DNA of 64,000 bases from JAJECS01 sp965243625 (GTDB taxonomy: Bacteria > Chloroflexota > UBA11872), in NCBI GenBank assembly GCA_965243625.1, contig CBDEVI010000002.1, forward strand, positions 2,046,001-2,110,000, written 5' to 3'. A program made the translations under genes and the position numbers. Numbering within the stretch: position 1 is the first letter of the stretch; each line of letters opens with the position of its first letter. Below the pieces are notes generated by a model, which was not told the DNA's origin, did no database searches, and worked only from the letters and a program-made list of their open reading frames with translations. Below are positions 42,520-51,091 of this stretch, piece by piece.

Positions 42520-44259
42520 TCACGCTCTCAGACCGATGCGATGGTCGAAGAAATAGAGATTGGCCGGGTGCGGCTCGAAATCGGTGACTCGCTGGTTGAC
42601 GCCGTAGACGAGGTAGGGGTGCGCCACCGGCAGGAGCGCGGTTTCGGATGCCACAACCTCCAGCGCCCGGCAGGCTATTTCCTGGCGCTGCTGGGTGTCG
42701 GCAACCTCCGATGCGCTGCTGATGATGCTCTCCAGCTCGGCGCTGTGGTAGTGGCCGTAGTTGTTGGCGCCGCTGCCGGACGCGTCGGCGCTGACCCCAA
42801 CAAACTTGCCGATGTTCTGGATGGGGTCTCCAGCCTCCACCACGTTGTTGTACCACCCGAATAGATCCCAGGCGGGCTCCTTCACCACCGACCATTCGGT
42901 GATGAGCACCTCGCCCTTGATGCCCACGTCGGCCAGCATGGCCTGCGCGGCTTCGGCCATGATGGGCAGCTGGAACCGCTCGGGGTAGCCGCCGATGACA
43001 ATCACCAGCGGTTCGCCGTCTTTGTCCACAAACCCGTCGTCATCGGTGTCGACGTAGCCGGCCTCCGCCAGTAGTTCGCGGGCCTGCGCCGGGTCGTAAC
43101 CCGGAGCGGTGACGCCGGGGCAGGACACGAGGGCTTCGGGCAACAGGAAATCGGCAAACGACCCGGACCCTGCAGGCGCAACCAGCCCCGCGATGCTTTC
43201 TCGATCAATGGCGAGACTCACCGCCCGGCGCACCAGCGGATCCGACAGCGCGGGCCGCTCGAAATTGACCCACCAGATCACCGCCGCGGCGCCTATTCCG
43301 GCAGTGCGACTCTCCAATTCGGGGTGGGCGTCTATGGTCTTGGCCCCTTCCGGGGATATGTTGACGGCCACGTCGATGTCGCCGGCCTGCAAGGCCAGTT
43401 CCCTGCTGTTGGTGTCTGGAATGGCGATGTGTTCGATGCCGGCCAGCGGCGGAGCACCGCCCCAGTAGTCGTCGTTGGCGACGCTGCTGAGACGTTCCTT
43501 CTGGATGTACTCGGTGGGAATGTAGGGACCCGTCAAGGCGCCGGCCTGGAGAAAGTTGCCGTCGCCGGCGGCGTCGGCAGCCGCGGCATCGGTGATGGCC
43601 ACCGCCGGATTGGTCAACAGGCCCGGCAGCGTGGGTCGAGGTGCCACCGTGGTGATGGTGATGGTCTGTTCGTGATTCACCGCGATGCGATCGATTCCCA
43701 GCGCGTTCGCCGACGCTTCCGATAGCCGGATCGTTCGTTCCAGCGACGCCTTCACCGCCTCCGCGTCCATCACCGCGCCGTTGTGGAACCTCACGCCCGA
43801 CCGCAGGTCTATTCGCCAAGTTATCGGGTCCACGTCGGTGGCTTTCGTCGCCAGCCATGGCACCGGGCTGAAATTGGTGGGAGACAGGCGGAAGAGGTTC
43901 TCGGACATCCCCGACTGACTGGCCACCCAACCGCCCTGCACCGGGTCCAGCGGGCTGTCAAGCCAGATGACGCCTGCCTTCAGAATGGGACGTGCAGCCT
44001 CGGCGCTGGCCGCCCCCGAAGTCTCTTCGGCCTTGGCGGTCGAAGCTGCCGGCTGCTTGGGTGTTTCGGTCGCTTGAGAAGGCTGGCGCGGAGTCGTGGT
44101 CACTGCCGGGGGCGGCGGCGCTGCCGTCGGCGAGGTGGCCGCGGAAGTCACGGGCGCAGATGTGGCAGCCGCTGCCGGGCTGGCGTCGCTCTCTCCGCAG
44201 GCCACGGCCAGTGGCAAAGCCAAAGCCGCCACGAGCGTAAGCGCCGTTCGTCGAATCAT
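42520..44259 (-). CDS. ABC transporter solute-binding lipoprotein, SBP_bac_5 family
   Basis: The 579-residue protein has a lipoprotein signal ending LAVAC at Cys 21, then a long Thr/Pro/Ala linker (about 25-90), then the SBP_bac_5 domain: WRIDLRSGVRFHNGAVMDAEAVKASLERTI and SDPLVRRAVSLAIDRESIAG. This family binds peptides, nickel or metal chelates. An NNYGHYHS segment near 505 has two His residues. The palindrome at 44280-44300, 20 bp before the ATG, matches the COG0523 operon box, suggesting a metal or metallophore ligand. Confidence 0.88.
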   Translation of the reverse strand: MIRRTALTLVAALALPLAVACGESDASPAAAATSAPVTSAATSPTAAPPPPAVTTTPRQPSQATETPKQPAASTAKAEETSGAASAEAARPILKAGVIWLDSPLDPVQGGWVASQSGMSENLFRLSPTNFSPVPWLATKATDVDPITWRIDLRSGVRFHNGAVMDAEAVKASLERTIRLSEASANALGIDRIAVNHEQTITITTVAPRPTLPGLLTNPAVAITDAAAADAAGDGNFLQAGALTGPYIPTEYIQKERLSSVANDDYWGGAPPLAGIEHIAIPDTNSRELALQAGDIDVAVNISPEGAKTIDAHPELESRTAGIGAAAVIWWVNFERPALSDPLVRRAVSLAIDRESIAGLVAPAGSGSFADFLLPEALVSCPGVTAPGYDPAQARELLAEAGYVDTDDDGFVDKDGEPLVIVIGGYPERFQLPIMAEAAQAMLADVGIKGEVLITEWSVVKEPAWDLFGWYNNVVEAGDPIQNIGKFVGVSADASGSGANNYGHYHSAELESIISSASEVADTQQRQEIACRALEVVASETALLPVAHPYLVYGVNQRVTDFEPHPANLYFFDHRIGLRA

Positions 44260-44279
44260 CTCCTACTCACCCTCCATGC

Positions 44280-44300
44280 TATTGCGACTTTGTCGCAATA
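44280..44300. promoter_or_regulatory. Palindromic operator TATTGCGAC-TTT-GTCGCAATA
   Basis: A perfect 9-bp inverted repeat with a 3-bp centre lies 20 bp ahead of the solute-binding gene. It shares TTGnGAY-N3-RTCnCAA with the 38067-38083 box. Such sites bind homodimeric repressors; a Fur/Zur-like regulator is the best guess. Confidence 0.78.
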
Positions 44301-44301
44301 A

Positions 44302-44758
44302 GGAGCCTGTCACACGGGGAGGGTCTGCGCAAGTCACTGTGGCAAGTGAACCGGTGCGGTCGTGAGGGACGGCCCGCCAGGAACGCCGCGCGCCCCTGAT
44401 TTTGTCAGCCGACGATCGCCAGCGTGAAGTTCAAGGAGAAGAGTTAGGAAGACCCGGCGCGAAGCGCTCTCGTCCAGCGCGTGGCTGCGCCGACGCCTTG
44501 AGCCAGCGGCGCCGCGTGCCGGACATCGCCACGCTTCAGGCGCTCGGCTCCTCTTGGTGCAACGTCACGGCGGCGGATGCGGCCTCCTTCGCGCGCATCA
44601 CGCCGGTGCCGCCCCATCCCGCGAGTTCAATCACGGAGCGCGCCGATAATCCCAACTGCTCGACCAGCTGGCGGCGCGCCAGCGGTTGCCCGTTCGGAGT
44701 GCCGCCGCAGCGCCGAGTATGATCTCGGCCTATAAGCGCAGGAGGCGAGGCTCGACCA
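44302..44758. other. Intergenic region, no supported gene
   Basis: These 457 bp lie between the divergent ABC transporter and DUF4395 genes. A minus-strand frame at 44536-44706 has coding-like usage (ARRQLVEQLGLSARSVIEL...MRAKEAASAA) but no good start and no known family. The DUF4395 gene has AGGAGG at 44740. Confidence 0.5.
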
Positions 44759-45280
44759 GTGTTTACGCAGCCAATTGGCCGGCGGATTCCACCTCCGCTT
44801 CGCCGTATCTTTAGCTTTCCGCATCCGGTAAACGAGGTGGCTGCAAGGCTCGTAGCCGGAATGGTAGTCATCCTATCCATTGCTGTACTGGTAACCGGTC
44901 AGTGGTGGTTGATGTTTCTGCTTGCGTATGGCTTTCTGGCCAGAGTGGCCACCGGCCCTACGCTGAGCCCAATGGGCCTGCTGGCGACCAGGGTGATCGC
45001 GCCGCGAATTGCTCAGCCGCGGCTCGTCCCGGGACCGCCCAAGCGCTTTGCGCAAACGGTGGGGCTGATCTTCTCGGTGACCGCGCTGGTGTTGCACTTC
45101 GCCGCCGGATTGTCGGTCGCAGCGGGCGCCGTCTTGGCGGTGCTGACCGTGTTTGCCGCGCTCGAGTCGCTTTTGGGTTTCTGCGCCGGATGCTTTGTGT
45201 TCAACTACATGATTCGCTGGGGGTTGGTGCCGAAGTCGGTGTGCGAGGAATGCCTTAAGTTTGACTCGACACGGACATAG
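44759..45280 (+). CDS. DUF4395 membrane protein
   Basis: The 173-residue protein starts at GTG 44759, with AGGAGGCGAGG upstream. The order FPHPVNEVAARLVAGMVVILS, FLARVATGPTLSPMGLLATRVIAPR, AQTVGLIFS and a Cys-rich end (GFCAGCFVFNYMIRWG..CEEC) matches DUF4395. The paired cysteines near the C-terminus suggest a redox or metal role; related proteins occur next to thioredoxin-type genes. Four hydrophobic segments. Confidence 0.82.
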   Translation: MFTQPIGRRIPPPLRRIFSFPHPVNEVAARLVAGMVVILSIAVLVTGQWWLMFLLAYGFLARVATGPTLSPMGLLATRVIAPRIAQPRLVPGPPKRFAQTVGLIFSVTALVLHFAAGLSVAAGAVLAVLTVFAALESLLGFCAGCFVFNYMIRWGLVPKSVCEECLKFDSTRT

Positions 45281-45459
45281 GCGTCTTTTCGACCACCGGT
45301 TCACGCACTCGGCATCACACGAGCATTGGCGGGGCGCATCACGGTTTGACAGCCTGAATCAATCCGCACTGCCTGCGATGCAGATGGCCCGCCGCGGCCG
45401 GCGGGCAGCGCAGACTCTTGGGTACTGCCTTCAGCTCGGCGGCCTGCACTGCATCGGGG

Positions 45460-45533
45460 TAGGGCATGCGGGATTCGAACCCGCGATCTCCGCCTTGAGA
45501 GGGCGGTGTCCTAGGCCGCTAGACGAATGCCCC
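45460..45533 (-). tRNA. tRNA-Glu (anticodon CTC)
   Basis: On the minus strand, GGGGCAT pairs with ATGCCCT (a G-U closing pair), then TC, the D-arm GTCTAGCGGCCTAGGAC, the anticodon arm CCGCC-CTCTCAA-GGCGG with anticodon CTC, and the T-arm GCGGG-TTCGAAT-CCCGC. The discriminator base is A and the CCA end is not encoded. Anticodon CTC reads GAG. Confidence 0.95.
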
Positions 45534-45627
45534 ATGCGGCGTGGCGCCGCCCGCCATGCTACCGGACCGGCAATGCGCGGTGTAGCTGCGTAGAATCGAG
45601 GGTCTTGGGTCACGGTGCTTGCTGGGG

Positions 45628-45670
45628 CCCTCACCCTAACCCTCTCCCAGAGGGAGAGGGGATCGGACCG
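45628..45670 (+). repeat. CCCTCACCCTAA-type repeat, copy 3
   Basis: CCCTCACCCTAACCCTCTCCC-AGA-GGGAGAGGGG lies in the leader of ffh. The stem is 9 bp. It might affect ffh leader RNA folding, though repeat identity is more likely. Confidence 0.7.
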
Positions 45671-45712
45671 GAATTCGAAGGAGAGCCACCACGCCTAGCC
45701 AGATCAGCGCCG

Positions 45713-47050
45713 ATGTTTGACACGCTGACCGAGAGGCTGGGGGGCGTGTTTCAGCGCCTCGGGCGCCGTGGGCGGCTGTCCGAGAAGGACGTCACAGCCG
45801 CCCTGCGCGAGGTGCGCATGGCGCTGCTCGAGGCCGACGTCAACTTCAAGGTGGCGCGGGATCTCGTGGCGGGCATCCGCGAGCGCGCCGTGGGCGCCGA
45901 GGTGCTCGAGAGCGTCACGCCGGCGCAGCAAGTCATCAAGATCGTCAACGATCAATTGGTCGAGCTGTTGGGCACCGAGGCCGTGCCGTTGGCGACCGCC
46001 TCGTCGCCGCCCACCATCGTGATGCTGGTGGGCTTGCAGGGATCGGGGAAGACCACGACGGCGGCCAAGCTGGCGCTGGGCGCCAAGGGCCGCGGCGGGA
46101 CGCCGCTGCTGGTGGCCGCCGATACGCAGCGGCCCGCGGCGATCGACCAGCTGGTCACGCTGGCAGGGCAGGTTGACCTGCCGGTCCATGAAGAAGGCAC
46201 GAGGCCCAAACCGCTGGATATCGCCGTCAACGGCGTGGCGCGCGCCCGGGCCGGGGGCCACAGCCACGTGATTCTCGACACCGCGGGCCGGCTGCAGGTG
46301 GACGACGCCCTCATGGACGAGATCGGGCGCATCTCGAAGCGCATCAAGCCCGACGAGACGCTGCTGGTCGCCGACGCCACCACCGGCCAGGAGGCGGTGG
46401 CGGTGGCGGAGGCCTTCCATGCCCGCAGCCCGCTCACGGGGCTGATCCTGACGAAGCTCGACGGCGACGCCAGGGGCGGGGCGGCCCTGTCGGTGCGGGC
46501 CGTGACCGGGGTGCCGATCAAGTTCGTCGGCACGGGCGAGACCATCGAACCGCTCGAAACGTTCCATCCCGACCGCATGGCCTCGCGAATCCTGGGGATG
46601 GGCGACGTGCTGTCGCTAGTCGAGCGGGCCGAGCAGGTCATCGACGAGCGTCAGGCCAAGGAGATGCAGCGCAAGATGCGCGAGGCCTCATTTGGGCTGG
46701 ACGACTTCCTGGATCAGCTGGAGCAAGTGAAGAAGATGGGGTCGCTGAGCCAGGTGATGAGCATGCTGCCGGGCATGAGCGGCGCGCTGAACGACCCGGA
46801 GGTGCGGCAGGCGGTCGAGGGCGAAGGACTGCGCCGGTTCGAGGCGATCATCCTCTCCATGACGCCCCAGGAACGCGCGTCGCCGGACATCATCACGGGG
46901 CGCCGGCGGCGGCGCATCGCCGCCGGCAGCGGCACGTCGGTGCAGGACGTGAACCAGCTGCTCAAGCAGTTCAAGCAAGCCCGCCAGATGATGCAGATGA
47001 TGAGCAGCGGCAAGATGCCGGCCGGACTCAAGGGGCTATTCGGGGGCTAG
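45713..47050 (+). CDS. ffh: Signal recognition particle protein Ffh
   Basis: The 445-residue SRP54 starts MFDTLTERLGGVFQRL at ATG 45713; the longer frame would cross the tRNA and repeat. The N domain is about 1-90, the G domain has GLQGSGKTTT (about 106-115), DTAGR (about 188), ATTGQ and TKLDGDARGG (about 246), and the methionine-rich M domain with QMMQMM at the end. It binds signal peptides and SRP RNA at the ribosome and docks with FtsY at the membrane. Confidence 0.96.
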   Translation: MFDTLTERLGGVFQRLGRRGRLSEKDVTAALREVRMALLEADVNFKVARDLVAGIRERAVGAEVLESVTPAQQVIKIVNDQLVELLGTEAVPLATASSPPTIVMLVGLQGSGKTTTAAKLALGAKGRGGTPLLVAADTQRPAAIDQLVTLAGQVDLPVHEEGTRPKPLDIAVNGVARARAGGHSHVILDTAGRLQVDDALMDEIGRISKRIKPDETLLVADATTGQEAVAVAEAFHARSPLTGLILTKLDGDARGGAALSVRAVTGVPIKFVGTGETIEPLETFHPDRMASRILGMGDVLSLVERAEQVIDERQAKEMQRKMREASFGLDDFLDQLEQVKKMGSLSQVMSMLPGMSGALNDPEVRQAVEGEGLRRFEAIILSMTPQERASPDIITGRRRRRIAAGSGTSVQDVNQLLKQFKQARQMMQMMSSGKMPAGLKGLFGG

Positions 47051-47054
47051 GCGC

Positions 47055-47104
47055 CCCAATCCGTTCGGTAGCCCCTTCGACAAGCTCAGGGCGAACGGAT
47101 TGGG
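47055..47104. repeat. Inverted repeat CCCAATCCGTTCG / CGAACGGATTGGG after ffh
   Basis: A perfect 13-bp inverted repeat with a 24-bp centre (GTAGCCCCTTCGACAAGCTCAGGG) lies just past the ffh stop. Its centre matches the dispersed repeat at 36056-36142. It could fold as a terminator, but there is no U-run. Confidence 0.65.
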
Positions 47105-47135
47105 AGAGCGCCCGGCGACATCTTTCAAGCTATCT

Positions 47136-47948
47136 CTAGCCGAGCGCCGGCGCATCGCCGGCCAGCTCGTGGTCGCGCCAATCGGTCAGGAACATGTGGC
47201 CGGGGGCGTGGGTGATCATCAGGGGCGGACGCGAGGCCTGCGCCACCGCCTGGGGCGTGACGCCGCAGGCCCAGAAGACCGGCACTTCGTCATCACGCAT
47301 CTGGACGGGATCCCCCCAGTCGGGCGCCGCGACATCCGCAATACCCAGCGCCGCTGGATCGCCGGCGTGCACGGGCGCCCCATGGACGCGCGGGTAGCGG
47401 GCCGTGATTTCGTGGGCTTCGTCCACCCGATCGGCCGGGATGGGCCGCATGCTCACGACCATGGGACCGGCGAACGGACCGACGGGCGTGCACTCGACGG
47501 AGGTGCGGAACATCGGCACGATCACGTCCTGCTCGAGGTGACGCAGCGGGAATCCGGCGTCCTGCAAGGCGTTCTCGAAGGTGAAGCTGCAACCGAGCAG
47601 GAATCCCACCATGTCGTCGCGCCAATGCGTCAGCGCATCAGTGGGCTCCCCGCCGCGCGCCTCCCCTTCGACGTAGACGCGGTAGCGCGGGGCGTCGCGG
47701 CGGATGTCGGCGCCGGGGGCGAAACGCCTCGGCTCGGCATCGCCAACCGCGGTGCGCTCCAAGAGCGGGCACGGCTGCGGATTGGCGATGCAGAAGGCCT
47801 CGAAGTCGTCGGCCAGCGCAGCCGGCAGCATGACGAGGTTTGCCTGGACGTAGCTCGCGGCCAGGCCGGCGGTGGTCGCGGTCCACGAGCCATCGCGGCA
47901 CGCCGCCCGCACGGCCGCGCCGGTTTCGAGTCGTTCCGCGATTGCCAT
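47136..47948 (-). CDS. D-glutamate cyclase-like N-domain (DUF1445)
   Basis: The 270-residue protein starts at ATG 47948 (MAIAERLETG). It has the DUF1445 hydro-lyase pattern: GLAASYVQANLVMLPAALADDFEAFCIANPQPCPLLE near the start, GCSFTFENAL, and VPVFWACGVTPQAVAQ..ITHAPGHMFLTD at the end. In animals this domain is fused with a DUF4392 domain in D-glutamate cyclase. Here the DUF4392 gene lies upstream (48340-49227), so the two likely work together on D-glutamate or a related lactam. Confidence 0.85.
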   Translation of the reverse strand: MAIAERLETGAAVRAACRDGSWTATTAGLAASYVQANLVMLPAALADDFEAFCIANPQPCPLLERTAVGDAEPRRFAPGADIRRDAPRYRVYVEGEARGGEPTDALTHWRDDMVGFLLGCSFTFENALQDAGFPLRHLEQDVIVPMFRTSVECTPVGPFAGPMVVSMRPIPADRVDEAHEITARYPRVHGAPVHAGDPAALGIADVAAPDWGDPVQMRDDEVPVFWACGVTPQAVAQASRPPLMITHAPGHMFLTDWRDHELAGDAPALG

Positions 47949-48000
47949 GCCGGGCGCTCGTGATCCGAATCCCCTCATCCTAGCCTTCTTCCCAAGGAGA

Positions 48001-48100
48001 CCCTTGCAGAATCCAGCCGGGCTTGGGAATGACAGGGCACATCCTGTCCGCCCCCAGGTTCAATGAGGGGTGGATTCCCGCCTTCGCGGGAATGACGAAG
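48001..48100 (+). repeat. Dispersed ~100-bp palindromic repeat, copy 4
   Basis: It begins CCCTTGCAGAATCC, has CATCCTGTCCGCCCCCAGGTTCAATGAGGGGTGGATTCCC and ends with the hairpin and GAATGACGAAGG. Same orientation as copies 1-3. Confidence 0.85.
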
Positions 48101-48224
48101 GATTACGCAGGGTCTCCCAAGGGAGAAGGGACCGGACCCCGCCTGCTCGGCGGTGATGAAGGTCAACGGGAACAGGCCTGAAACTCCGCCCGATGCCAAG
48201 CCTCCAGCGCGCCAAAAGGTTCGT

Positions 48225-48262
48225 CCGGACTGGATTCCGGCTTCCGCCGGAATGACGGAGGA
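48225..48262 (+). repeat. GGATTCCGGCTTCCGCCGGAATGACGGA repeat
   Basis: It matches the copy at 28353-28392 over GACTGGATTCCGGCTTCCGCCGGAATGACGGA. Same orientation. Confidence 0.75.
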
Positions 48263-48339
48263 GTTAGGCGAGGGTCTCGCGACGCAAGACGGGACTGGAC
48301 GCTCCACGCACGTCGGTGACTGCGGTCGACGAGACTGGG

Positions 48340-49227
48340 CTACGCCTCGCCTGGGACTCCCCGGCAGCGTTCGACGATGGCGCGGAAACTGGCGAGCATC
48401 TGCGCGTTCACTTCGAGAGAGTGTCCGTCGACCATGGCGATGTTCGAGCGGCTCATGCCGTCGACCGCGCCGGCCGCCACGAGGCGCTCGATACACCCCT
48501 GCTCGGTTTCGCCGTCCGGCAGGGTGTCGCGCCCGGTCACGATATCCACCATGGCGACGAGGCCGTAGGCGCCCCAGTTGCTGACCTCGGCCAGCAGCAG
48601 GTGCGACGCGCGGGTCACGCTGACGCCGGGGATGAGGCCCTTGGCCTGGAGGTAGGGCGCGATGGCGCCCATGCCAATCTCGTTGCCACCGTCACCCACC
48701 GCCACGGACAAGGGCGCGCGCATGAGCGGGTCCAGGGCCGCGGCGATGCCGGTGATGTCCTCGCCGCGCATGGTCAATCGACGCCCGGCCGCCGTGGTTC
48801 CCGGCCGCTCGATCGCCACCACCAGGTCCGGCGAGTATTCACGGCGCAGCGATTCGCATGCCTCTTCGGCGCCGCGCTCGGTGCACGGCGCCGCGATGAC
48901 CGGGCCAACATCGGCGAGCAGCGCATCAACGACGGGAACCGTGGTGTCGCAGGCCACCGTGACTACCTCCCACCCCAGCGCCGCTAGCGTTTGGCCCACC
49001 GCCATCGCTCCCGGGGGACCGTCGGTTTCGCCGATCCCGCCGACCGGAAACCCCGTGAGGAGCATGGCCTGGGCGGGCGGGCGATCCGCGATGGCCGCCG
49101 CCGCACGGGCGTAAGCGTCGCTGGGCAGCAGCCCCCGGCACGCGCCAAGGCCGCGACTGTCCGTGGGGAAAACGGCATCGGCGATTTCGACCGCAACAGC
49201 GGCGCGGCGATTCTGGCTAGTCGTCAT
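48340..49227 (-). CDS. D-glutamate cyclase-like C-domain (DUF4392)
   Basis: The 295-residue protein has LLTGFPVGGIGETDGPPGAMAVGQTLAALGWEV, then VAIERPGTTAAGRRLTMRGEDIT and VAVGDGGNEIGMGAIA, the DUF4392/D-glutamate cyclase family pattern. In the animal enzyme this is the C-terminal half; here it is a separate upstream gene whose transcript would continue into the DUF1445 gene after about 390 bp of repeats. Cyclisation of D-glutamate to 5-oxo-D-proline is the known family reaction. Confidence 0.85.
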   Translation of the reverse strand: MTTSQNRRAAVAVEIADAVFPTDSRGLGACRGLLPSDAYARAAAAIADRPPAQAMLLTGFPVGGIGETDGPPGAMAVGQTLAALGWEVVTVACDTTVPVVDALLADVGPVIAAPCTERGAEEACESLRREYSPDLVVAIERPGTTAAGRRLTMRGEDITGIAAALDPLMRAPLSVAVGDGGNEIGMGAIAPYLQAKGLIPGVSVTRASHLLLAEVSNWGAYGLVAMVDIVTGRDTLPDGETEQGCIERLVAAGAVDGMSRSNIAMVDGHSLEVNAQMLASFRAIVERCRGVPGEA

Positions 49228-49297
49228 CCGGATGGAATCTCAATCGTTGGTCCGGGGAGCATACGCGACGCGCGTTGGCCTGCGGCGACACGCCTTC

Positions 49298-49999
49298 TCA
49301 GGTTCCACCAATGACGCCGAACGCGGCGAGGCCGCCGATGAAGAGCACGCTCCCCGAAACCGCCACCAGCGCCTCGGTGCGAGCGATCCCTCGTGGCAGC
49401 AGCGCCATGACTCCCATGTTTACCGCCGCATGGATCGGTATGAGGGCGATCACCAGCAGCGGCCAGCGCGCGACGAGCAGCGTGAAGCCAATGTGCGCGG
49501 CGCCGGCGAACAGCCGCTCGACGACGCCCCAGGCCGGTGAGATGTCGCGGTCCAAGCCCATCTTGGCGAGCTCTTGCCGAGCCTCCAGCGCCTTGGGGTC
49601 GTCACGCCGCAGGAGCGCGAGCCTGACGAATCCGACCTGAATCCCGTAGACGGCCTCGATCGCCGCCCAGCCGGCGCCGATGGCGTAGGCCGTCGCGAAA
49701 TCCTGAACGGCGATGAGCACGACGCCCAGCCGCACCAGCTCCTCGGTCGGACCAGCGAGCGCGGGCGTCCAGCGGCGCATGACATCCATGCCGGCGCCGA
49801 GTCGGCGCAGGCCCAGGACGACCGGCACGCGCAGCGCCAGCGCCAGCACCCATCCCAGCGCCCCGGCCCCGAACCAGCCCCACGGCACCTCATAGCCCAA
49901 CCCGACCGGGACGAAGACCAACGCGGCGGTTGCCGCAAGCGCACCTACGGCCCCCGCCACTTGCCCGAGTATTCCCCGTAACGGCGTCGGGCTCTTCAT
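49298..49999 (-). CDS. YhfC-family intramembrane protease-like protein
   Basis: The 233-residue protein has about six hydrophobic segments. A membrane-embedded GPTEELVRLGVVL (with Glu-Glu, about 82-94), then AGWAAIEAVYG with Glu and, in the last third, PIHAAVNMGVM with a His fit the YhfC/PrsW/CAAX-type metalloprotease pattern. Its function is unknown. Confidence 0.72.
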   Translation of the reverse strand: MKSPTPLRGILGQVAGAVGALAATAALVFVPVGLGYEVPWGWFGAGALGWVLALALRVPVVLGLRRLGAGMDVMRRWTPALAGPTEELVRLGVVLIAVQDFATAYAIGAGWAAIEAVYGIQVGFVRLALLRRDDPKALEARQELAKMGLDRDISPAWGVVERLFAGAAHIGFTLLVARWPLLVIALIPIHAAVNMGVMALLPRGIARTEALVAVSGSVLFIGGLAAFGVIGGT

Positions 50000-50056
50000 G
50001 CCGGGGGCTCGCGAGCAGCGTCCTCGCGTGCGGCCAGATTCAATCGGGCCGCCGCG

Positions 50057-51091
50057 CTACAGATCGAGGTTCACCGGCTCCCACTGGCGCGACTTGGCGC
50101 TGCGGTAGGCCGCGTCGATCACCATGTTGGCGATGTAGCCGTCGACAAAGTCTTCGTCGGACGGCTTGCCCTGGCTCAGGGCCTCGACGAAGTGGAACAT
50201 CTGGCCGTGGTAGCCGTACTGCCAGGCCTCATCGGCTTGGGGGAAGGTCCAGCCGGTGTCGGAGTCGGCCTTTTCCTGCACGTAGCCGATGGAGTTGAGG
50301 CTGAAGGCCCGGATCGGCGTGCCGTGGGTGGAGTTGATGTGGATCAGACCGTCGGTGCCGTAGACCTCGGTGCGCACATCCATGCCGCCGTGATTGCTCC
50401 AGCCGGCCTCGACCTGGCCCAGGCTGTCGTTCTCGAAGCGGATCAGCGCGATGGCGTTGTCCTCGAACGGCACGTCGTGCTCCAGGGTGTCGGCCCAGCA
50501 GAACACTTCCTTCGGCATCACGTCCTTGCCGACGAAGATGCGACAGGCGGCCACGGCGTGAATGCCCATGCCCAGCAGCGGGCCGCCGCCGCTCTTTTCC
50601 ACGTCCCAGGCGTAGCTGGCGTGCGAGCCGGTGTGCGCCTCGCGCGCGCGGACGATGAGCACTTTGCCGATGGCGCCGTCCTCCACCGCCTGCCGCGCCC
50701 GCAAGACGTCCGGCATGAACGCTTCAGTCTCGGCGTAGCCGTGCCACACGCCGTGCTCGCGCACCGCGTCGAGGATGGTCTTGGCCTCGGGGCCGTTGCG
50801 ACCCAACGGCTTGGTGCAGACCACGGCCTTGCCCGCCTCGGCGGCCGCAATGCAGGCGGGCGCGTGCGCGTCATTCGGCAGGCCGACCGCGACCAGATCG
50901 ACGTCGTCACGGGCGACGGCCGCCTGCATGTCCGTGGTCCACTCGGGAATGCCCCACTCGGCCGCGAACTTCGCGGCCCGAGCCTCGGTGCGCGAGAAGT
51001 TCACCACGACCTCTTGGCCCGGCACATAGCGCAGTGCGCGCATGAAGAAATCACACACGAAGCCGCTGCCGAGCATGGCGATGCGAATCAT
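50057..51091 (-). CDS. Gfo/Idh/MocA-family oxidoreductase
   Basis: The 344-residue protein starts at ATG 51091 (MIRIAMLGSGFVCDFFMRAL), with an N-terminal NAD(P) Rossmann fold. VCTKPLGRNGPEAKTIL has the catalytic Lys (EKP-type, here TKP), followed by the C-terminal alpha/beta domain with HAVAACRIFVG. It probably oxidises a sugar, inositol or glucosamine-type substrate. Monocistronic. Confidence 0.88.
   Translation of the reverse strand: MIRIAMLGSGFVCDFFMRALRYVPGQEVVVNFSRTEARAAKFAAEWGIPEWTTDMQAAVARDDVDLVAVGLPNDAHAPACIAAAEAGKAVVCTKPLGRNGPEAKTILDAVREHGVWHGYAETEAFMPDVLRARQAVEDGAIGKVLIVRAREAHTGSHASYAWDVEKSGGGPLLGMGIHAVAACRIFVGKDVMPKEVFCWADTLEHDVPFEDNAIALIRFENDSLGQVEAGWSNHGGMDVRTEVYGTDGLIHINSTHGTPIRAFSLNSIGYVQEKADSDTGWTFPQADEAWQYGYHGQMFHFVEALSQGKPSDEDFVDGYIANMVIDAAYRSAKSRQWEPVNLDL

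Larger units (their letters stand above)
47949..48339. other. Repeat-filled gap between D-glutamate cyclase halves
   Basis: The 391 bp contain a full dispersed-repeat copy (48001-48100) and the GACTGGATTCCGG repeat (about 48225-48262). No gene is recognisable. Confidence 0.65.

Noticed and set aside
47055..47104. Rho-independent terminator of ffh
   Set aside because: A long inverted repeat is present but lacks a U-run and has a long loop; I recorded it as a repeat.
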